Source: CBDFMG01 sp965221205 [NCBI: bacterium] | Lineage (GTDB): Bacteria; SM23-31 | NCBI GenBank assembly: GCA_965221205.1 | Contig: OZ244870.1 | Location: 1,364,001 to 1,428,000 of the forward strand | Direction: 5' to 3' | Length of the DNA stretch: 64,000 bases | Shown: positions 48,405 to 58,415 of the stretch, piece after piece | Position numbering within the stretch: position 1 is the stretch's first letter | Layout: every line of letters begins with the position of its first letter | Program-made: the position numbers and the translations under genes | Notes under the pieces: generated by a model | Told to the model about the DNA's origin: nothing | What the model saw: the letters and a program-made list of their open reading frames with translations, nothing else | Databases searched by the model: none

Positions 48405-50078
48405 CTAATTTTTGGAGGGGATCGGCTGGTCGCCCCAGTGGCGTTGTGCATCCAAGATGATCTGTTCGTATCTGGTGCGCGCTACTTCGTAGTTCGCCAG
48501 TACCTCCTGTTGAGCGGCGGTGGATGGAAAGCGATCCGGTTGAGAACGGGCGATATCGGCCAGTATTTGAGTCCAGCGTAGCATGTAGGTTGCATCTTGG
48601 GCAAACGCTGTCGGCTTTTCATCTACCGATAGATAAACCGGGCTGGTGTGTGCTTGGCGGAGTAAGCCGTCCGGGGCCCGATAGAGCGCGCGGGCGGCAA
48701 TCCAGCCGCTTCTTTTCGGATACAGTTCGTAGGTTAGCGTCTGTCGTAAGATCGGTGCAGGTTTTTGATCGAGCAGGCTCAGCGAGGCAACGACGCGACC
48801 GTTGTGAACGAGTTGGAGCGATTCCAACGCTTCAATCGAACGCAGGGTTGCAATGAATTGAATGGGGCTGGTGTCCGATGACGTTCTGGAGATCATTGTT
48901 CCCGGGCCCTGGCTGTCAGCATCCAGGGTCAGCATGGGCCCCGTGGTGACGAAGGAACGTCCGGCCTTGATCGAGTCCCACATTTTCTCTGCCGTCAACG
49001 GTCCGTTAATTCTGGCATAGACGCGGTTATGGCCGGTCGGTACCGGCATCACGCCGATGGCCGAGCCGCCGGAGACGCCTAGGCGAAAGCCGCAATTCAA
49101 GAAGCGGTAATACAGATTGTTCGTGCGATGGAACAAACCGTCGCCGACAGCAGCATTGGACTCACCCGCCGACAGCGGTCCGATCATGCCCCAGCCACCC
49201 ACCAAGGTTGACCTGCGATGGTAGTGGTTGTGGCAGACTTGAATGGTGTTGAGCACCCCCAGCGCCGCACCGATGACGGTCTCTGCCCATGATGGTTTGT
49301 CGCTGTCGAATACAACGCCCGGTGACTGGGTTCGCGCGGTTCGGCAAAGCGCGGCGTCAGTGGGAAAATGCTCCCCGAATTGCTTGGTGGTGATGGGGCT
49401 GTCCAGGTTGAACAGAAATGTCGCGCCGATAGTCCAGCCGGGTGCGGCGTTGCGATCGATGCGTTCGATTTCGATGTTGTTTCGCGTGATGAGGTGGCGG
49501 TCGTCGATGACGATCGGCGCTGTGTAGGTTTCATCCGGCCACGTTGCGTGCCACGATTCCTCCCGTCCTCGCAGCCAGTAGGTGAATGCCGGCACGAGAT
49601 GCACGTCGTCGGCCAGCGCCAGTTGTTGAAGGATGTGAGGATTGTTCTGTCCCAGATGCACGTGCAGATCGGCTGAATACCAGCCTTCGGACGGCAAATC
49701 GATCCAGCGCTTCAGCTGAATGGTATTCTCGATCGTTTCGCCGGCTTTCAGGGTGAATGCAAGGTCTACCGGAGTGTATTCTTTCCCTTTTTCAACATGC
49801 ACCACCGCATTTCCGGCCGGCACCTCCATTGTGAAAACGCCATCGCAGCTAAAGCTTTGATCTTCGGCGTAGACCGTCGCCGTCTGCGGCGCTATTGGTT
49901 GGAAAAAACGCTGGCTGTCAACATCGATCCATGCGCGAGCCGGGGTTGTATTACCGCTTTCGTCGACAATCCGGATTGAGATGCGGGCCAGTATCTTGAA
50001 CGGATCGGATTGACCGCATGTAACAAGGATAGAGCAGCAAAATAAAATCGCAAATAGTAATGAGGACAATTTATTCAC
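48405..50078 (-). CDS. CehA/McbA-family metallohydrolase lipoprotein (PHP-like)
   Basis: A 557-residue exported protein, clearly GC-richer than its surroundings. GTG 50078 has a perfect AAAGGAGG eight bases upstream. The signal peptide ends in a lipobox with Cys21 (SILVTC). An N-terminal carbohydrate-binding-like beta domain (about 30-120) precedes GWYSADLHVHLGQNN, the metal-binding start of the CehA/McbA PHP domain; VCHNHYHRR and VSGGSAIGV lie further on. CehA and McbA hydrolyse carbaryl, but most homologues have unknown substrates. It lies between two tRNA-Leu copies and is followed by an attC-like hairpin, which suggests arrival as a gene cassette. Confidence 0.83.
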   Translation of the reverse strand: MNKLSSLLFAILFCCSILVTCGQSDPFKILARISIRIVDESGNTTPARAWIDVDSQRFFQPIAPQTATVYAEDQSFSCDGVFTMEVPAGNAVVHVEKGKEYTPVDLAFTLKAGETIENTIQLKRWIDLPSEGWYSADLHVHLGQNNPHILQQLALADDVHLVPAFTYWLRGREESWHATWPDETYTAPIVIDDRHLITRNNIEIERIDRNAAPGWTIGATFLFNLDSPITTKQFGEHFPTDAALCRTARTQSPGVVFDSDKPSWAETVIGAALGVLNTIQVCHNHYHRRSTLVGGWGMIGPLSAGESNAAVGDGLFHRTNNLYYRFLNCGFRLGVSGGSAIGVMPVPTGHNRVYARINGPLTAEKMWDSIKAGRSFVTTGPMLTLDADSQGPGTMISRTSSDTSPIQFIATLRSIEALESLQLVHNGRVVASLSLLDQKPAPILRQTLTYELYPKRSGWIAARALYRAPDGLLRQAHTSPVYLSVDEKPTAFAQDATYMLRWTQILADIARSQPDRFPSTAAQQEVLANYEVARTRYEQIILDAQRHWGDQPIPSKN

Positions 50079-50453
50079 TAAAATTTCCTCCTTTAAGTGT
50101 ATGATAGAAATTATCAGAAAAATTTATTGCTTGAACATTGGCTAACGTGACTCAATATGTTGTAAATTAAAAAACAGACCTGAACTTTGACAACATTTTG
50201 ATATTGATAATTTTGTGCCACGAAATCCCATGATACTTCTTTTATGGACAGGCAACTGTGTTGTGCCTGTTATTGCATCGAGTATCAGGAAGTACTTGGA
50301 TCATTAGATATCATTAGAATTATAAAGATTAATCTAAAATACTGACCATATCAAACCACAAACAACCAATTGCTCATCAAATTATGTCTTAGTGACTTTA
50401 GTTGGAGAAATGAGGCTGAAGATAGATTAATTTATGAGAATATAAGAGATAAA
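50079..50453. other. Non-coding stretch upstream of the CehA-type gene
   Basis: AT-rich, with no supported gene. On the minus strand GTTAGCC at 50146-50140 resembles the GTTRRRY core that would mark the 5' boundary of an integron cassette. This fits loosely, with one mismatch to the consensus. Confidence 0.35.
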
Positions 50454-50635
50454 TTTTGAAAACACAACCCTTCAAAAATAATTTATGCACCATCACTAAC
50501 GGGTAGTTGGGAAACCATACTACCTTACGCGGCAATAGCCACACCATCAGTTTATAAAGTCGATAGCCGGCAATTCGTTGTGGTTGTCGCAGGCGGCGGC
50601 AAAGGCCTATACTCAGCACCTCAACCTTCCGGCGC
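50454..50635 (+). pseudogene. PQQ-dependent dehydrogenase C-terminal remnant
   Basis: About 60 codons reading [22 protein letters not shown], then [20 protein letters not shown]. This is the last beta-propeller blade of membrane/quinoprotein glucose dehydrogenases (family form 'LP.gg.AtP.tYevdGrQYvviaAGGg'). Just where the family would end, the sequence switches to the second copy of the MBL/tRNA repeat. It is a truncated piece stranded at a recombination joint. Confidence 0.6.
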
Positions 50636-50789
50636 ATATTTGACGAGGATGCATCCGGCAAAAATTAATCAAGTAAAAAATGACTATAATCCGGGTTGCA
50701 TGTTATTTCATTTTTGTGTATCTTTGAGATGTGAAAGCGGTAATGCCGGGGTGGTGAAATTGGTAGACGCGCTGGACTCAAAATCCAGT
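50632..50789 (+). repeat. Direct repeat copy 2: truncated MBL end plus 5' half of tRNA-Leu
   Basis: Second copy of the 158-bp block at 47429-47586, with four substitutions. It retains the last codons of the MBL gene ([15 protein letters not shown]) without the rest of that gene, so this copy is the derived side of a duplication or recombination event. Confidence 0.92.
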
Positions 50790-50828
50790 GGGAGCAATCC
50801 CGTGAGGGTTCGAGTCCCTCCTCCGGCA
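50745..50828 (+). tRNA. tRNA-Leu (anticodon CAA), copy 2
   Basis: 84-nt class II tRNA. Acceptor GCCGGGG pairs with CTCCGGC, discriminator A. Anticodon loop CTCAAAA gives CAA. The variable arm GGGA-GCAA-TCCC and T arm GAGGG-TTCGAGT-CCCTC are perfectly paired, so this copy looks the more canonical of the two. CCA is not encoded. Confidence 0.94.
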
Positions 50829-51140
50829 CTATAATAAAAAAGGACCTATAATGTTGAATTGTAAGTCCTTGTTTGTGTCCAATATTTTATTCCCACCATA
50901 AAGTACATATTTTAAGTAGTTTCATTGAATCCTATTGATCAATCTTAATTTGTATGACACTGGTGTGAGTATTTCACGACGTACCATTTCATCCAATGAG
51001 GATGATTACTTAATGCCATTTTTTGAAATGATGGATAATTTAGATAGGATATTAAAGCAGGATATAGTAAACAATGCACAGATTTTTTAATTCGACATGA
51101 GTATCATATCTAATTTGAGAATGATCAGCAAATAAATTAC
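50829..51140. other. Non-coding stretch after tRNA-Leu copy 2
   Basis: About 310 bases without a supported gene. Parts match the 3' flank of tRNA copy 1 (TATTCCCACCATAAAG and CGACGTACCATTTCAT segments). The remainder is AT-rich. Confidence 0.5.
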
Positions 51141-53012
51141 TTATATCCAGCCCAAAATAACTTCATTCCCAAAATCTTTTATTACTTTTAACCCCGCCTG
51201 TTCTATGCTCTCAGGAGTCCAATTTGGCATATCTGTTTCGTCAAGCAAATCCAAATGAACAATAAATATATTCACATTATATGATTTGAGTGTTTCCTGA
51301 CTAGCAGGATCAAGAATAGTATTAATACATGAAGTTATCTCTCTATAAGTTTCAGGAAAAAAAGTTGAATACCCATTGATGATGGGCTTATTGTGATAAG
51401 TGGTATAGTAAAAATATTTTACCTCTCGCTGCGTAAATTCATGCCGCCGCTCTCCGTAAACCGGATCATACTTGGTTCCATCTCCCTTTCTTGCTGGAAC
51501 TTCAGCAACACCTCCATTTATCTCTTGGTCCTTTAACCAATGATACACCTCGGGCACATTATCGCCCGTTTGAATCAGATGCATCGGGAAGGGAAACGCC
51601 AAATATTCCATAATAACCAGACAGACAATGATAGGTGTAATCCATTTCTTTATAGGGTGCACTTTAAACCGGTCGAACAAATAGTAAATACCTCCGATAC
51701 TCAATATTGATGCTGCAAATAGCACTATGATCCCAAAACGTGCAGGTACACGCATAACATCAAAGGCGGGTAAAATGTAATACATCAATAAGTATGGCAG
51801 AGGAAGATAGAGAAAATGCCCAAATAACGTTAAGAATGGTCCAAAGGAAAGTATTAAGAATACAATCAATATCCAAAGAAATGGTTTTTTGTACACAGCA
51901 ATACCTGGATTCATTGATTCAGAAAAATAAAAAATACCCAAGATCATACATGTTATAAGGACAAATCCAAGATAGAGAGGGTTCCCTCCTGTACTATTAA
52001 TAATGGAGGAAAAGCGCTCAAATGGAAGCTTTTCTTTAATGGTGTCACCGGGTAACTTGTCTGCTCCCAGATTTCTTGCTTGTTCCCCCAATAAGGGAAG
52101 TGCCATCTCAAAGACTCTGCGTTCCAGAGGTAGTTCACCAAAGAACGGTTTTTCTGACTGGAAACCACCCATTAGCATATTATTGTCTGGAGCACGGAAA
52201 TAATCATCAAGACTGGCGGAATATTGAAGGTTTTCGCCAAGCGATTTTTTCATTCCACCTTGAGATGTAATTGTGTTATAATAATAAGCAAACGTGCCGA
52301 CGACTATCAGGATCAACGCTATACCGGGAACAGCTTTAAAAGCCATCTTTTTAAGATCAATGGTTTTTCTTTCTTTCAAAAAGCATATTACAGTATAACA
52401 TAAAATTGCTAGAGAGAGCATATAACCGATATACCAACTCGAAAGCATCTGCAGACAGTATACAATCGCTGCAAATATGAAAAATTTTGCTTTCTTTTCT
52501 TTCAGAAATTTATCGAAAAATAAAAAAAAGAGTGGGATCCAGTAGATCATATGTATGTGGAAAGTAAAAGCTTCTTTTAATGGAGAAAAGCCGTAAAACA
52601 AACCTGCAATGAAGCTTATGGAGTAATTTTTAGATATATGAAAAGCAAAGAGAAACATGAACAGTGCTGATAGGAAGTATGAAAATAATATTAGTACATT
52701 TGTTGCAAGAATCGGATTACCGGTAAAATAAAATACTGGTGCAAAAAAAATCTGATGACCAACCAGGATATCATTGAGCGCGCTCTGAGTCTGAGGGTAA
52801 AAAATATTGATATCAAAAATGTTATTGCCCGGTTCAAGAAAAATATTATGGTAATTCCAGTAAAGGATTGAAGCATTGCCGACAGGATCACCATTGCTAT
52901 AAGAGATACTCGATGCGAAAGATACTATTAGAGGATACGTTAGAATTATTGCAAGTAAAAAATATATAGCAGCACAAACGACAAAATGCTTACAACTCTC
53001 AATCTTTATCAT
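51141..53012 (-). CDS. Polytopic membrane protein, GT-C glycosyltransferase-like
   Basis: A 623-residue inner-membrane protein with about eleven or more hydrophobic helices (for example YFLLAIILTYPLIVSF, FLLFIFDK-like segments and LMYYILPAFDV) and a C-terminal soluble domain of about 130 residues. After the first helix comes SNGDPVGNASILYWNYHNIF, an acidic loop in the place where GT-C enzymes hold their catalytic aspartate. I therefore suggest a lipid-linked-sugar glycosyltransferase or YfhO-type protein, without certainty. It precedes the sugar-gene cluster on the same strand, though 1 kb of non-coding sequence separates them. Confidence 0.6.
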   Translation of the reverse strand: MIKIESCKHFVVCAAIYFLLAIILTYPLIVSFASSISYSNGDPVGNASILYWNYHNIFLEPGNNIFDINIFYPQTQSALNDILVGHQIFFAPVFYFTGNPILATNVLILFSYFLSALFMFLFAFHISKNYSISFIAGLFYGFSPLKEAFTFHIHMIYWIPLFFLFFDKFLKEKKAKFFIFAAIVYCLQMLSSWYIGYMLSLAILCYTVICFLKERKTIDLKKMAFKAVPGIALILIVVGTFAYYYNTITSQGGMKKSLGENLQYSASLDDYFRAPDNNMLMGGFQSEKPFFGELPLERRVFEMALPLLGEQARNLGADKLPGDTIKEKLPFERFSSIINSTGGNPLYLGFVLITCMILGIFYFSESMNPGIAVYKKPFLWILIVFLILSFGPFLTLFGHFLYLPLPYLLMYYILPAFDVMRVPARFGIIVLFAASILSIGGIYYLFDRFKVHPIKKWITPIIVCLVIMEYLAFPFPMHLIQTGDNVPEVYHWLKDQEINGGVAEVPARKGDGTKYDPVYGERRHEFTQREVKYFYYTTYHNKPIINGYSTFFPETYREITSCINTILDPASQETLKSYNVNIFIVHLDLLDETDMPNWTPESIEQAGLKVIKDFGNEVILGWI

Positions 53013-54035
53013 CAGGTTCCTTGTTTTAGTTTTGAAAAGAAATTGAGTTAAATATCAAAAAAAATTCAGGAATAGTCAAATGAAAAAGTCCTATATGAAT
53101 TCTGTTGAAATGTCTTTTCATTAGAAAATTATTCAAATAATAAATGATAATAAGACAAGATGAAAAGAGTTTTTCTTGCGGATTCTACATTTGATTTTGC
53201 ACACAGTTGATTCAGGATTCGTCTTTGGACTCTTACTCTTTATTAGCCCAGGTTGTTCGAGTGTGCAGATTCAGGCATTAATCAGTAACAATTTGTTTGA
53301 TAACTCCTTTTGGTTTACTATTACATTACTTCACTCAAATGACATTACTGTCGCTTCGTATTGTAACTATTATTACCTTGAATATTCTGAACCGATAAAG
53401 TGTAACTATTGTTACAACGATAACAGCACTTACGATCAAATTCGTAACGAATGACCTTTACTTAACCATGCTTTTATTTTGATTTAAAAGTTAATATATA
53501 GAAAATTATGCTTATTTTATACCTGTAGTCTATATAATAACTGATCAATATTTGAATACAATATATTAGCAAAGATATTAAGATGTCCTTTGCCATTAAT
53601 TTTCTAAGAAACTTGTCAAGAGATAAAAAAAGCGGCGTCCATTAAATAGACATAAGTTGTATCAAACTATTAACGATTCTGAATGGCGAGAAACCAATAA
53701 TGAATCTCATGATAAAGCTGGTCTTATCATTTTTGATCAAGTATAGGGTAGAAGTGAATATGAAAACTGCTGACAATATTCACGAGAAAAAGATTACCTC
53801 AATTGTCGAAAGTACCTGTTATTTGCGATCTAAAAAGACGGCTCGATTATAAGTACACAAATAAGAATATAACTTAGAATCGCAAAAAATTTTGAGAATT
53901 AAATGTGGAAATCAAAAAATTTAGATAAGCTGTTATTTGTGTTCGAAAAATTTCAAAAAAGTACACTGGTTATAGCAAGTGGGTCACCAACATCTCCACA
54001 TCTGCTTCCTGTGCTCTGTAAAATATAATATTATA
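53013..54035. other. One kilobase of AT-rich sequence with no supported gene
   Basis: Only short, compositionally poor open frames are present and none resembles a family I know. A small palindrome GTAAC-TATT-GTTAC lies at 53402-53415. It may contain decayed coding sequence or the promoter region of the membrane protein at 53012. Confidence 0.4.
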
Positions 54036-55739
54036 TCATTTTTTTGAAACGATAAAATCCTCAAACAGGATGTAATCTGCATTTTGAATTAAAAGACTTT
54101 TTATAGCATCTTCAGGAGAGCATACAATAGGTTCTTCATGATTATTAAAACTAGTATTTATTAATGTCGGAATACCTGTCAAATTATAATATTCCAGTAA
54201 CAAATCGTAATAGAGCCGATTGAAATCACTATTGACAATTTGCGGTCTTGCAGTATTGTCCACGTGAACTATACCGGGAGTTTCCTTGTTCGCCCTCTCT
54301 GTGCAAACATAACACAGAGTCATAAAATAACTTGCTAAGTGCTCCTTTTTCCATCCGACGTAATATTCATGAGCATATTCTTCAAGGGTAATCGGAGCGA
54401 ATGGCATGAATTCAGTTCGATTTAATCTTTTATTTAATATTTTTGTAATATCTTTATCTGTCGCCCTAACGATAATACTTCTAGCTCCAAGAGCTCTGGG
54501 ACCGTATTCCATTCTTCCCTTGAAAATTCCGACATATTTACCATCTGAAATATCTTTTGCCACCAGTTTAAGAGTATAATCATTCAAGGATGTAATGTTC
54601 AATTCTGTATTGTACCTATTCAGAACTTCACTTATTTCTGATTTTGAATATTTTGGACCTAAATAAACATGCTTTAAAGGATATTTTATACTCCCACCGT
54701 TTTCGTAAAGTTTTATTAATGCACCTCCTAAAGCATTACCTCCATCACCCATTTGAGGAAATACATATATATTATCCACATCTTCCAATTCATAGATTTT
54801 TTGATTTAACTTTACATTTCCAAACAAGCCACCAGCAACACAAATATTTCGGAGTCCGGTTTCGGCTATGAATTTTGATAGGTATTTAAGAGTAATATCT
54901 TCCGTTACATACTGTACTGCTGCTGAGATATCTTCTTTACTGAATTTATCCAACTCCTTTTCAATGTTTGGGAGTTTATTTGTAGGAAAGGGCGAAAATT
55001 TTTCCCCTATATTAGCGATTATTTTACCTTCTTTGTAATCAATCATAGATGTAATGATATCAACACACTTCGTATGGTCTCCGTATGCGGCAAGTCCAGT
55101 TACCTTACCTTCATGCTTATTTGGTGTAAATCCCAAGTAATTTGTAATATAGGCATATAAACTTCCTAAACTATTATACATGCTCACGGAATCCAATAAT
55201 TCAATGCCATCTTTACGAGATGCTGAACAAACCGTAGCACTTTTAAAATCTCCGCGTTGATCGATTGTTAAAACTAACGCATCCTCAAACGGAGAGGGGT
55301 AAAAAGCTGTAAAGGCATGAGAAAGATGGTGGTCATAAAAGCTGATTTTTTCCTCTGGAAAACCAATTTTGACAACTTGTTCAATTAATTCCTTCTTAAA
55401 TCTATGGTCACGCTCGACAGCAACTCTTGTACGGTCACTGAGGAGTTTTTCCGCAGTTGAATCATTCAATATCGCTTTTAGGACATCATCCATGCACTGG
55501 GGCAAGAATTTCTCATCGATACCTTTCCAGGCTCCACAAGCAACAAAATCTATGTCCTCCGGCTTAAGCGAACTGTTTTCCAAGCAATATTCTATTGATT
55601 TTCTTGGAAATGACCGATCGTTTTTGACTCTGGTAAAACGCTCTTCATTTACACTTGAAACAATCTCGCTATCGATAATTATAGAAGCACCGCTTACCTG
55701 GGCGTTGCATACTCCAAGTATTATAGTATTATTTTTCAT
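54036..55739 (-). CDS. O-carbamoyltransferase (NodU/CmcH/TobZ family)
   Basis: A 567-residue cytoplasmic enzyme. The N-terminal Kae1-like domain has ILGVCNAQVSGASIIID, the metal/adenylate histidines in YDHHLSHAFTAFYPS and DQRGDFKSAT. The C-terminal domain has the family signature FKGRMEYGPRALGARSIIVRATD and INTSFNNHEEPIVCSPEDAI. Members transfer a carbamoyl group from carbamoyl phosphate via carbamoyl-AMP to a sugar or antibiotic hydroxyl. Next to an epimerase, an aminotransferase and an FAD protein, the likely substrate is a surface or secreted sugar, but this is inferred. Confidence 0.9.
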   Translation of the reverse strand: MKNNTIILGVCNAQVSGASIIIDSEIVSSVNEERFTRVKNDRSFPRKSIEYCLENSSLKPEDIDFVACGAWKGIDEKFLPQCMDDVLKAILNDSTAEKLLSDRTRVAVERDHRFKKELIEQVVKIGFPEEKISFYDHHLSHAFTAFYPSPFEDALVLTIDQRGDFKSATVCSASRKDGIELLDSVSMYNSLGSLYAYITNYLGFTPNKHEGKVTGLAAYGDHTKCVDIITSMIDYKEGKIIANIGEKFSPFPTNKLPNIEKELDKFSKEDISAAVQYVTEDITLKYLSKFIAETGLRNICVAGGLFGNVKLNQKIYELEDVDNIYVFPQMGDGGNALGGALIKLYENGGSIKYPLKHVYLGPKYSKSEISEVLNRYNTELNITSLNDYTLKLVAKDISDGKYVGIFKGRMEYGPRALGARSIIVRATDKDITKILNKRLNRTEFMPFAPITLEEYAHEYYVGWKKEHLASYFMTLCYVCTERANKETPGIVHVDNTARPQIVNSDFNRLYYDLLLEYYNLTGIPTLINTSFNNHEEPIVCSPEDAIKSLLIQNADYILFEDFIVSKK

Positions 55740-55832
55740 GTTTTTCCAAATAAATTTGTTTGTTCAGTTATAGTTAATAATATTCACTCTTATTATGAGA
55801 ATCTGTAACATTTTCCTTGAGGATATATTTTG

Positions 55833-57245
55833 TTATACAAACAAAGGTGACTCCTCACTTAACGGTTTATCCAATTCTGGTTTTGGTTTACCTGAAGAAA
55901 TATAATCGGCTATGGTAAAACCCATTTCAAGTGCTTGAAACATTTGAATATATGTAAAAAGTGCCTGTCTACCACCAGAATAAAGATTTTCTATTTTGTT
56001 GAGGTACTGATAAATGTTTATAAGTTGTTCTTCATAGTCAATTGTCGGAATTGGATAACCAAATTTTGTTCGCAAAACAATACCACTACTATAGACTCTC
56101 TTAATATCGTAGCCTTCATTTTCTAAACCTGTCAATACTTTTTCTATAATTTCCTCATCAGTTAATGACCATATTTCATCCTCTGGAAAACAGGTTATCT
56201 CTGCCGTAAGGGCGCATTTCCCTTTAGGAGCTGATTCTTGAGAAAAATAATTCATCTGTCCTACTCTATTGAAAATCTGTTGGTGAAAATACATGTATTC
56301 AGCCCCTAAGATTGAATTGGTATTTACAACAATGCAGGCAATTAAAATCGCACGATATCTTAAACTATTCACTGCCTTTAAAATGTTTTCAGGTGGATGA
56401 GGTTCTATAGAATTTAGCAACGTAGTGACAGGAATTGTTGAGATACATATGTCGGATGACATGCTGATTTCAGATCCATTAATATCAACAATAACTTCTT
56501 TAACTTTGTTTTTATTGATAATAATTTTCTTTACAGAGTGATTAAGCAAAGTTGTTCCGTAATTTTTTGTAATTAATTTATCTATCCTCATTGGAAAAGT
56601 TCCTGACCCTTGAATAGGGTAATATTGGGATGTTACATAATTGTCCTTTGTCAATTTGTTTTTTTCTCTACCGAATAAATCAATAATCGAATTGACAGCT
56701 AACTGGATCAAAGTTCTATTGGGAATTCTGTGTTTTAAAAAAGCATTGCTTAAATCCTTTGGATGTATACCCCATACTTTTTGAGTATATTTCTCAAAAA
56801 ATAGTTCATACAATTTTCGACCATAAAGCGAAATATAAAATTCTTCTAAACTGCCTACTATTAGTGAATTGTCCTTTATAATTAGATTTTGTGTGTAGCT
56901 AAGTAGAGCAGATAAAATCGTGGATATGTTTAGATTTGCAAGTAAATTTATTGGCTTGATCGGATAGGATAACTTTTTATTTTGAAAAGTAATCATCACA
57001 TTTTTTGTTAATTCATTGATATCACCATCCATAACTTCCATAAAGAAATCAAGAAACTCTTTGCTTCTTGCATGAAAAGTGTGTGGACCAAAATCAAAAA
57101 AACAGTCATTAAAGCGAAATGAAGCTGCCAATCCTCCGATATAATTCTGTTTCTCAATAATTGTAAGATCTGTTTCTTTTCCAGCAAGTTTAATTCCTGC
57201 ACCCAGCCCCGCAAGGCCCGCACCTAATATAGTTATCTTCTTCAT
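55833..57245 (-). CDS. FAD-dependent amine-oxidase-like protein of a sugar cluster
   Basis: A 470-residue flavoprotein with the dinucleotide-binding start ITILGAGLAGLGAGIKLAG, the second FAD segment NYIGGLAASFRFNDCFFDFGPHTFHA, and a C-terminal FAD-binding end LYSGGRQALFTYIQMFQALEMGFTIADYI. This is the protoporphyrinogen-oxidase/UDP-galactopyranose-mutase-like superfamily often found in polysaccharide loci. It lies 21 bp before (on the minus strand, downstream of) the aminotransferase gene. Exact reaction unknown. Confidence 0.78.
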   Translation of the reverse strand: MKKITILGAGLAGLGAGIKLAGKETDLTIIEKQNYIGGLAASFRFNDCFFDFGPHTFHARSKEFLDFFMEVMDGDINELTKNVMITFQNKKLSYPIKPINLLANLNISTILSALLSYTQNLIIKDNSLIVGSLEEFYISLYGRKLYELFFEKYTQKVWGIHPKDLSNAFLKHRIPNRTLIQLAVNSIIDLFGREKNKLTKDNYVTSQYYPIQGSGTFPMRIDKLITKNYGTTLLNHSVKKIIINKNKVKEVIVDINGSEISMSSDICISTIPVTTLLNSIEPHPPENILKAVNSLRYRAILIACIVVNTNSILGAEYMYFHQQIFNRVGQMNYFSQESAPKGKCALTAEITCFPEDEIWSLTDEEIIEKVLTGLENEGYDIKRVYSSGIVLRTKFGYPIPTIDYEEQLINIYQYLNKIENLYSGGRQALFTYIQMFQALEMGFTIADYISSGKPKPELDKPLSEESPLFV

Positions 57246-57265
57246 TTAAATATTGTTCACTTTCG

Positions 57266-58390
57266 TTATAAAGATCTTAAAACGGCAATCACATAATCTT
57301 GTTCTTCAGTAGTCAAACCGGGATAAAGTGGCAGTGCAATTGTCTGTATTGTCGCTTTTTCTGTTTCAGGTAGATTTAAATCTCGGTATTCTTCACAATA
57401 TGCGAGTTCTTTATGAATAGACTGGATTCCTCGCTTTGCGTTAATTCCTTTGTTGTTAAGACATAAAAGTATCTCATTTCTGCTCAGTGTGGAATCGTTT
57501 TTTACCCGCACCAAATACGATTGATAATTTGGATCGCAATTATGCGGCACCTGCGGTATGATGAAAATTTTTGAACCTTTCAGCGCAGCATCATACCGTT
57601 CTGCTAATTCACAACGTTTTCTGATTATTTCATCAAGTTTATCCATCTGTTGAACGCCTATGGCAGACTGCATATCGGTTATCCTGTAGTTATAACCTCT
57701 TTTCACATAATCCTCAAACAGAATTGTTTCGGATGTGTGGCGCTCTTGCGGTTGAACAGACATACCATGGTTTCGGAGAAGTATTAATGTTTTATACATT
57801 TTTTCATCATTCGTCAGCACTGCGCCACCCTCGCCTGTTGTAATTATTTTTCGCGGATGAAAACTGAAACAGCATAAATGCTCCGAGTTCCCTATTTGCT
57901 TCCCTTTATACTTAGCACCGAGGGCACACGCAGCGTCTTCAATAACTATTAGTCCATGCTTTTTTGCAATCACTGAAATCGCATCTATATCGGCAGGCAT
58001 ACCGACCTGATGAACCGGCATTATTGCTTTTGTTGCAGGTGTAATTGCGTTTTCAATATGTTGAGGATCGATGTTGTATGTAGATGGATCGATATCAACA
58101 AATACAGGTCGTGCACCAGTATGAACAATGGCATTAGCAGTTGCAATAAATGAAAAAGATGGTAATACTACCTCATCTCCAGGCACAATACCATGAACCG
58201 TTAAAGCAAGATGTAAAGCAGTTGTACCCGAAGATACTGCAACCGCATGATTAACTCCCGTATAAGCAGTTAAACGATCTTCAAATTTTTTTGTCTCGTT
58301 TCCTTGAGCTAACCATCCGCTGTTAATAATATTTTTGACGGACTCCGCCTCTGTTCCGTCGAAATATGGCTTTGTGATAGGAATGTTCAA
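57266..58390 (-). CDS. DegT/DnrJ/EryC1/StrS-family sugar aminotransferase
   Basis: A 374-residue PLP enzyme of typical length. SSGTTALHLAL binds the cofactor phosphate, EDAACALGAKYKGKQIG provides the ring aspartate, and Lys181 in FHPRKIITTGEGGAVLTN forms the Schiff base. Such enzymes aminate keto-sugars bound to a nucleotide for lipopolysaccharide, glycan or antibiotic synthesis. It lies 25 bp downstream of the epimerase gene and upstream of the FAD protein and carbamoyltransferase, so the four probably form one operon. Confidence 0.92.
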   Translation of the reverse strand: MNIPITKPYFDGTEAESVKNIINSGWLAQGNETKKFEDRLTAYTGVNHAVAVSSGTTALHLALTVHGIVPGDEVVLPSFSFIATANAIVHTGARPVFVDIDPSTYNIDPQHIENAITPATKAIMPVHQVGMPADIDAISVIAKKHGLIVIEDAACALGAKYKGKQIGNSEHLCCFSFHPRKIITTGEGGAVLTNDEKMYKTLILLRNHGMSVQPQERHTSETILFEDYVKRGYNYRITDMQSAIGVQQMDKLDEIIRKRCELAERYDAALKGSKIFIIPQVPHNCDPNYQSYLVRVKNDSTLSRNEILLCLNNKGINAKRGIQSIHKELAYCEEYRDLNLPETEKATIQTIALPLYPGLTTEEQDYVIAVLRSL

Positions 58391-58415
58391 GAAAAGTCCG
58401 AAAAGTCATTAATTA

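Noticed and set aside
53176-53454. 92-codon open frame in the AT-rich gap
   Set aside because: No ribosome-binding site, skewed Asn/Tyr/Cys composition and no recognisable domain; likely chance.
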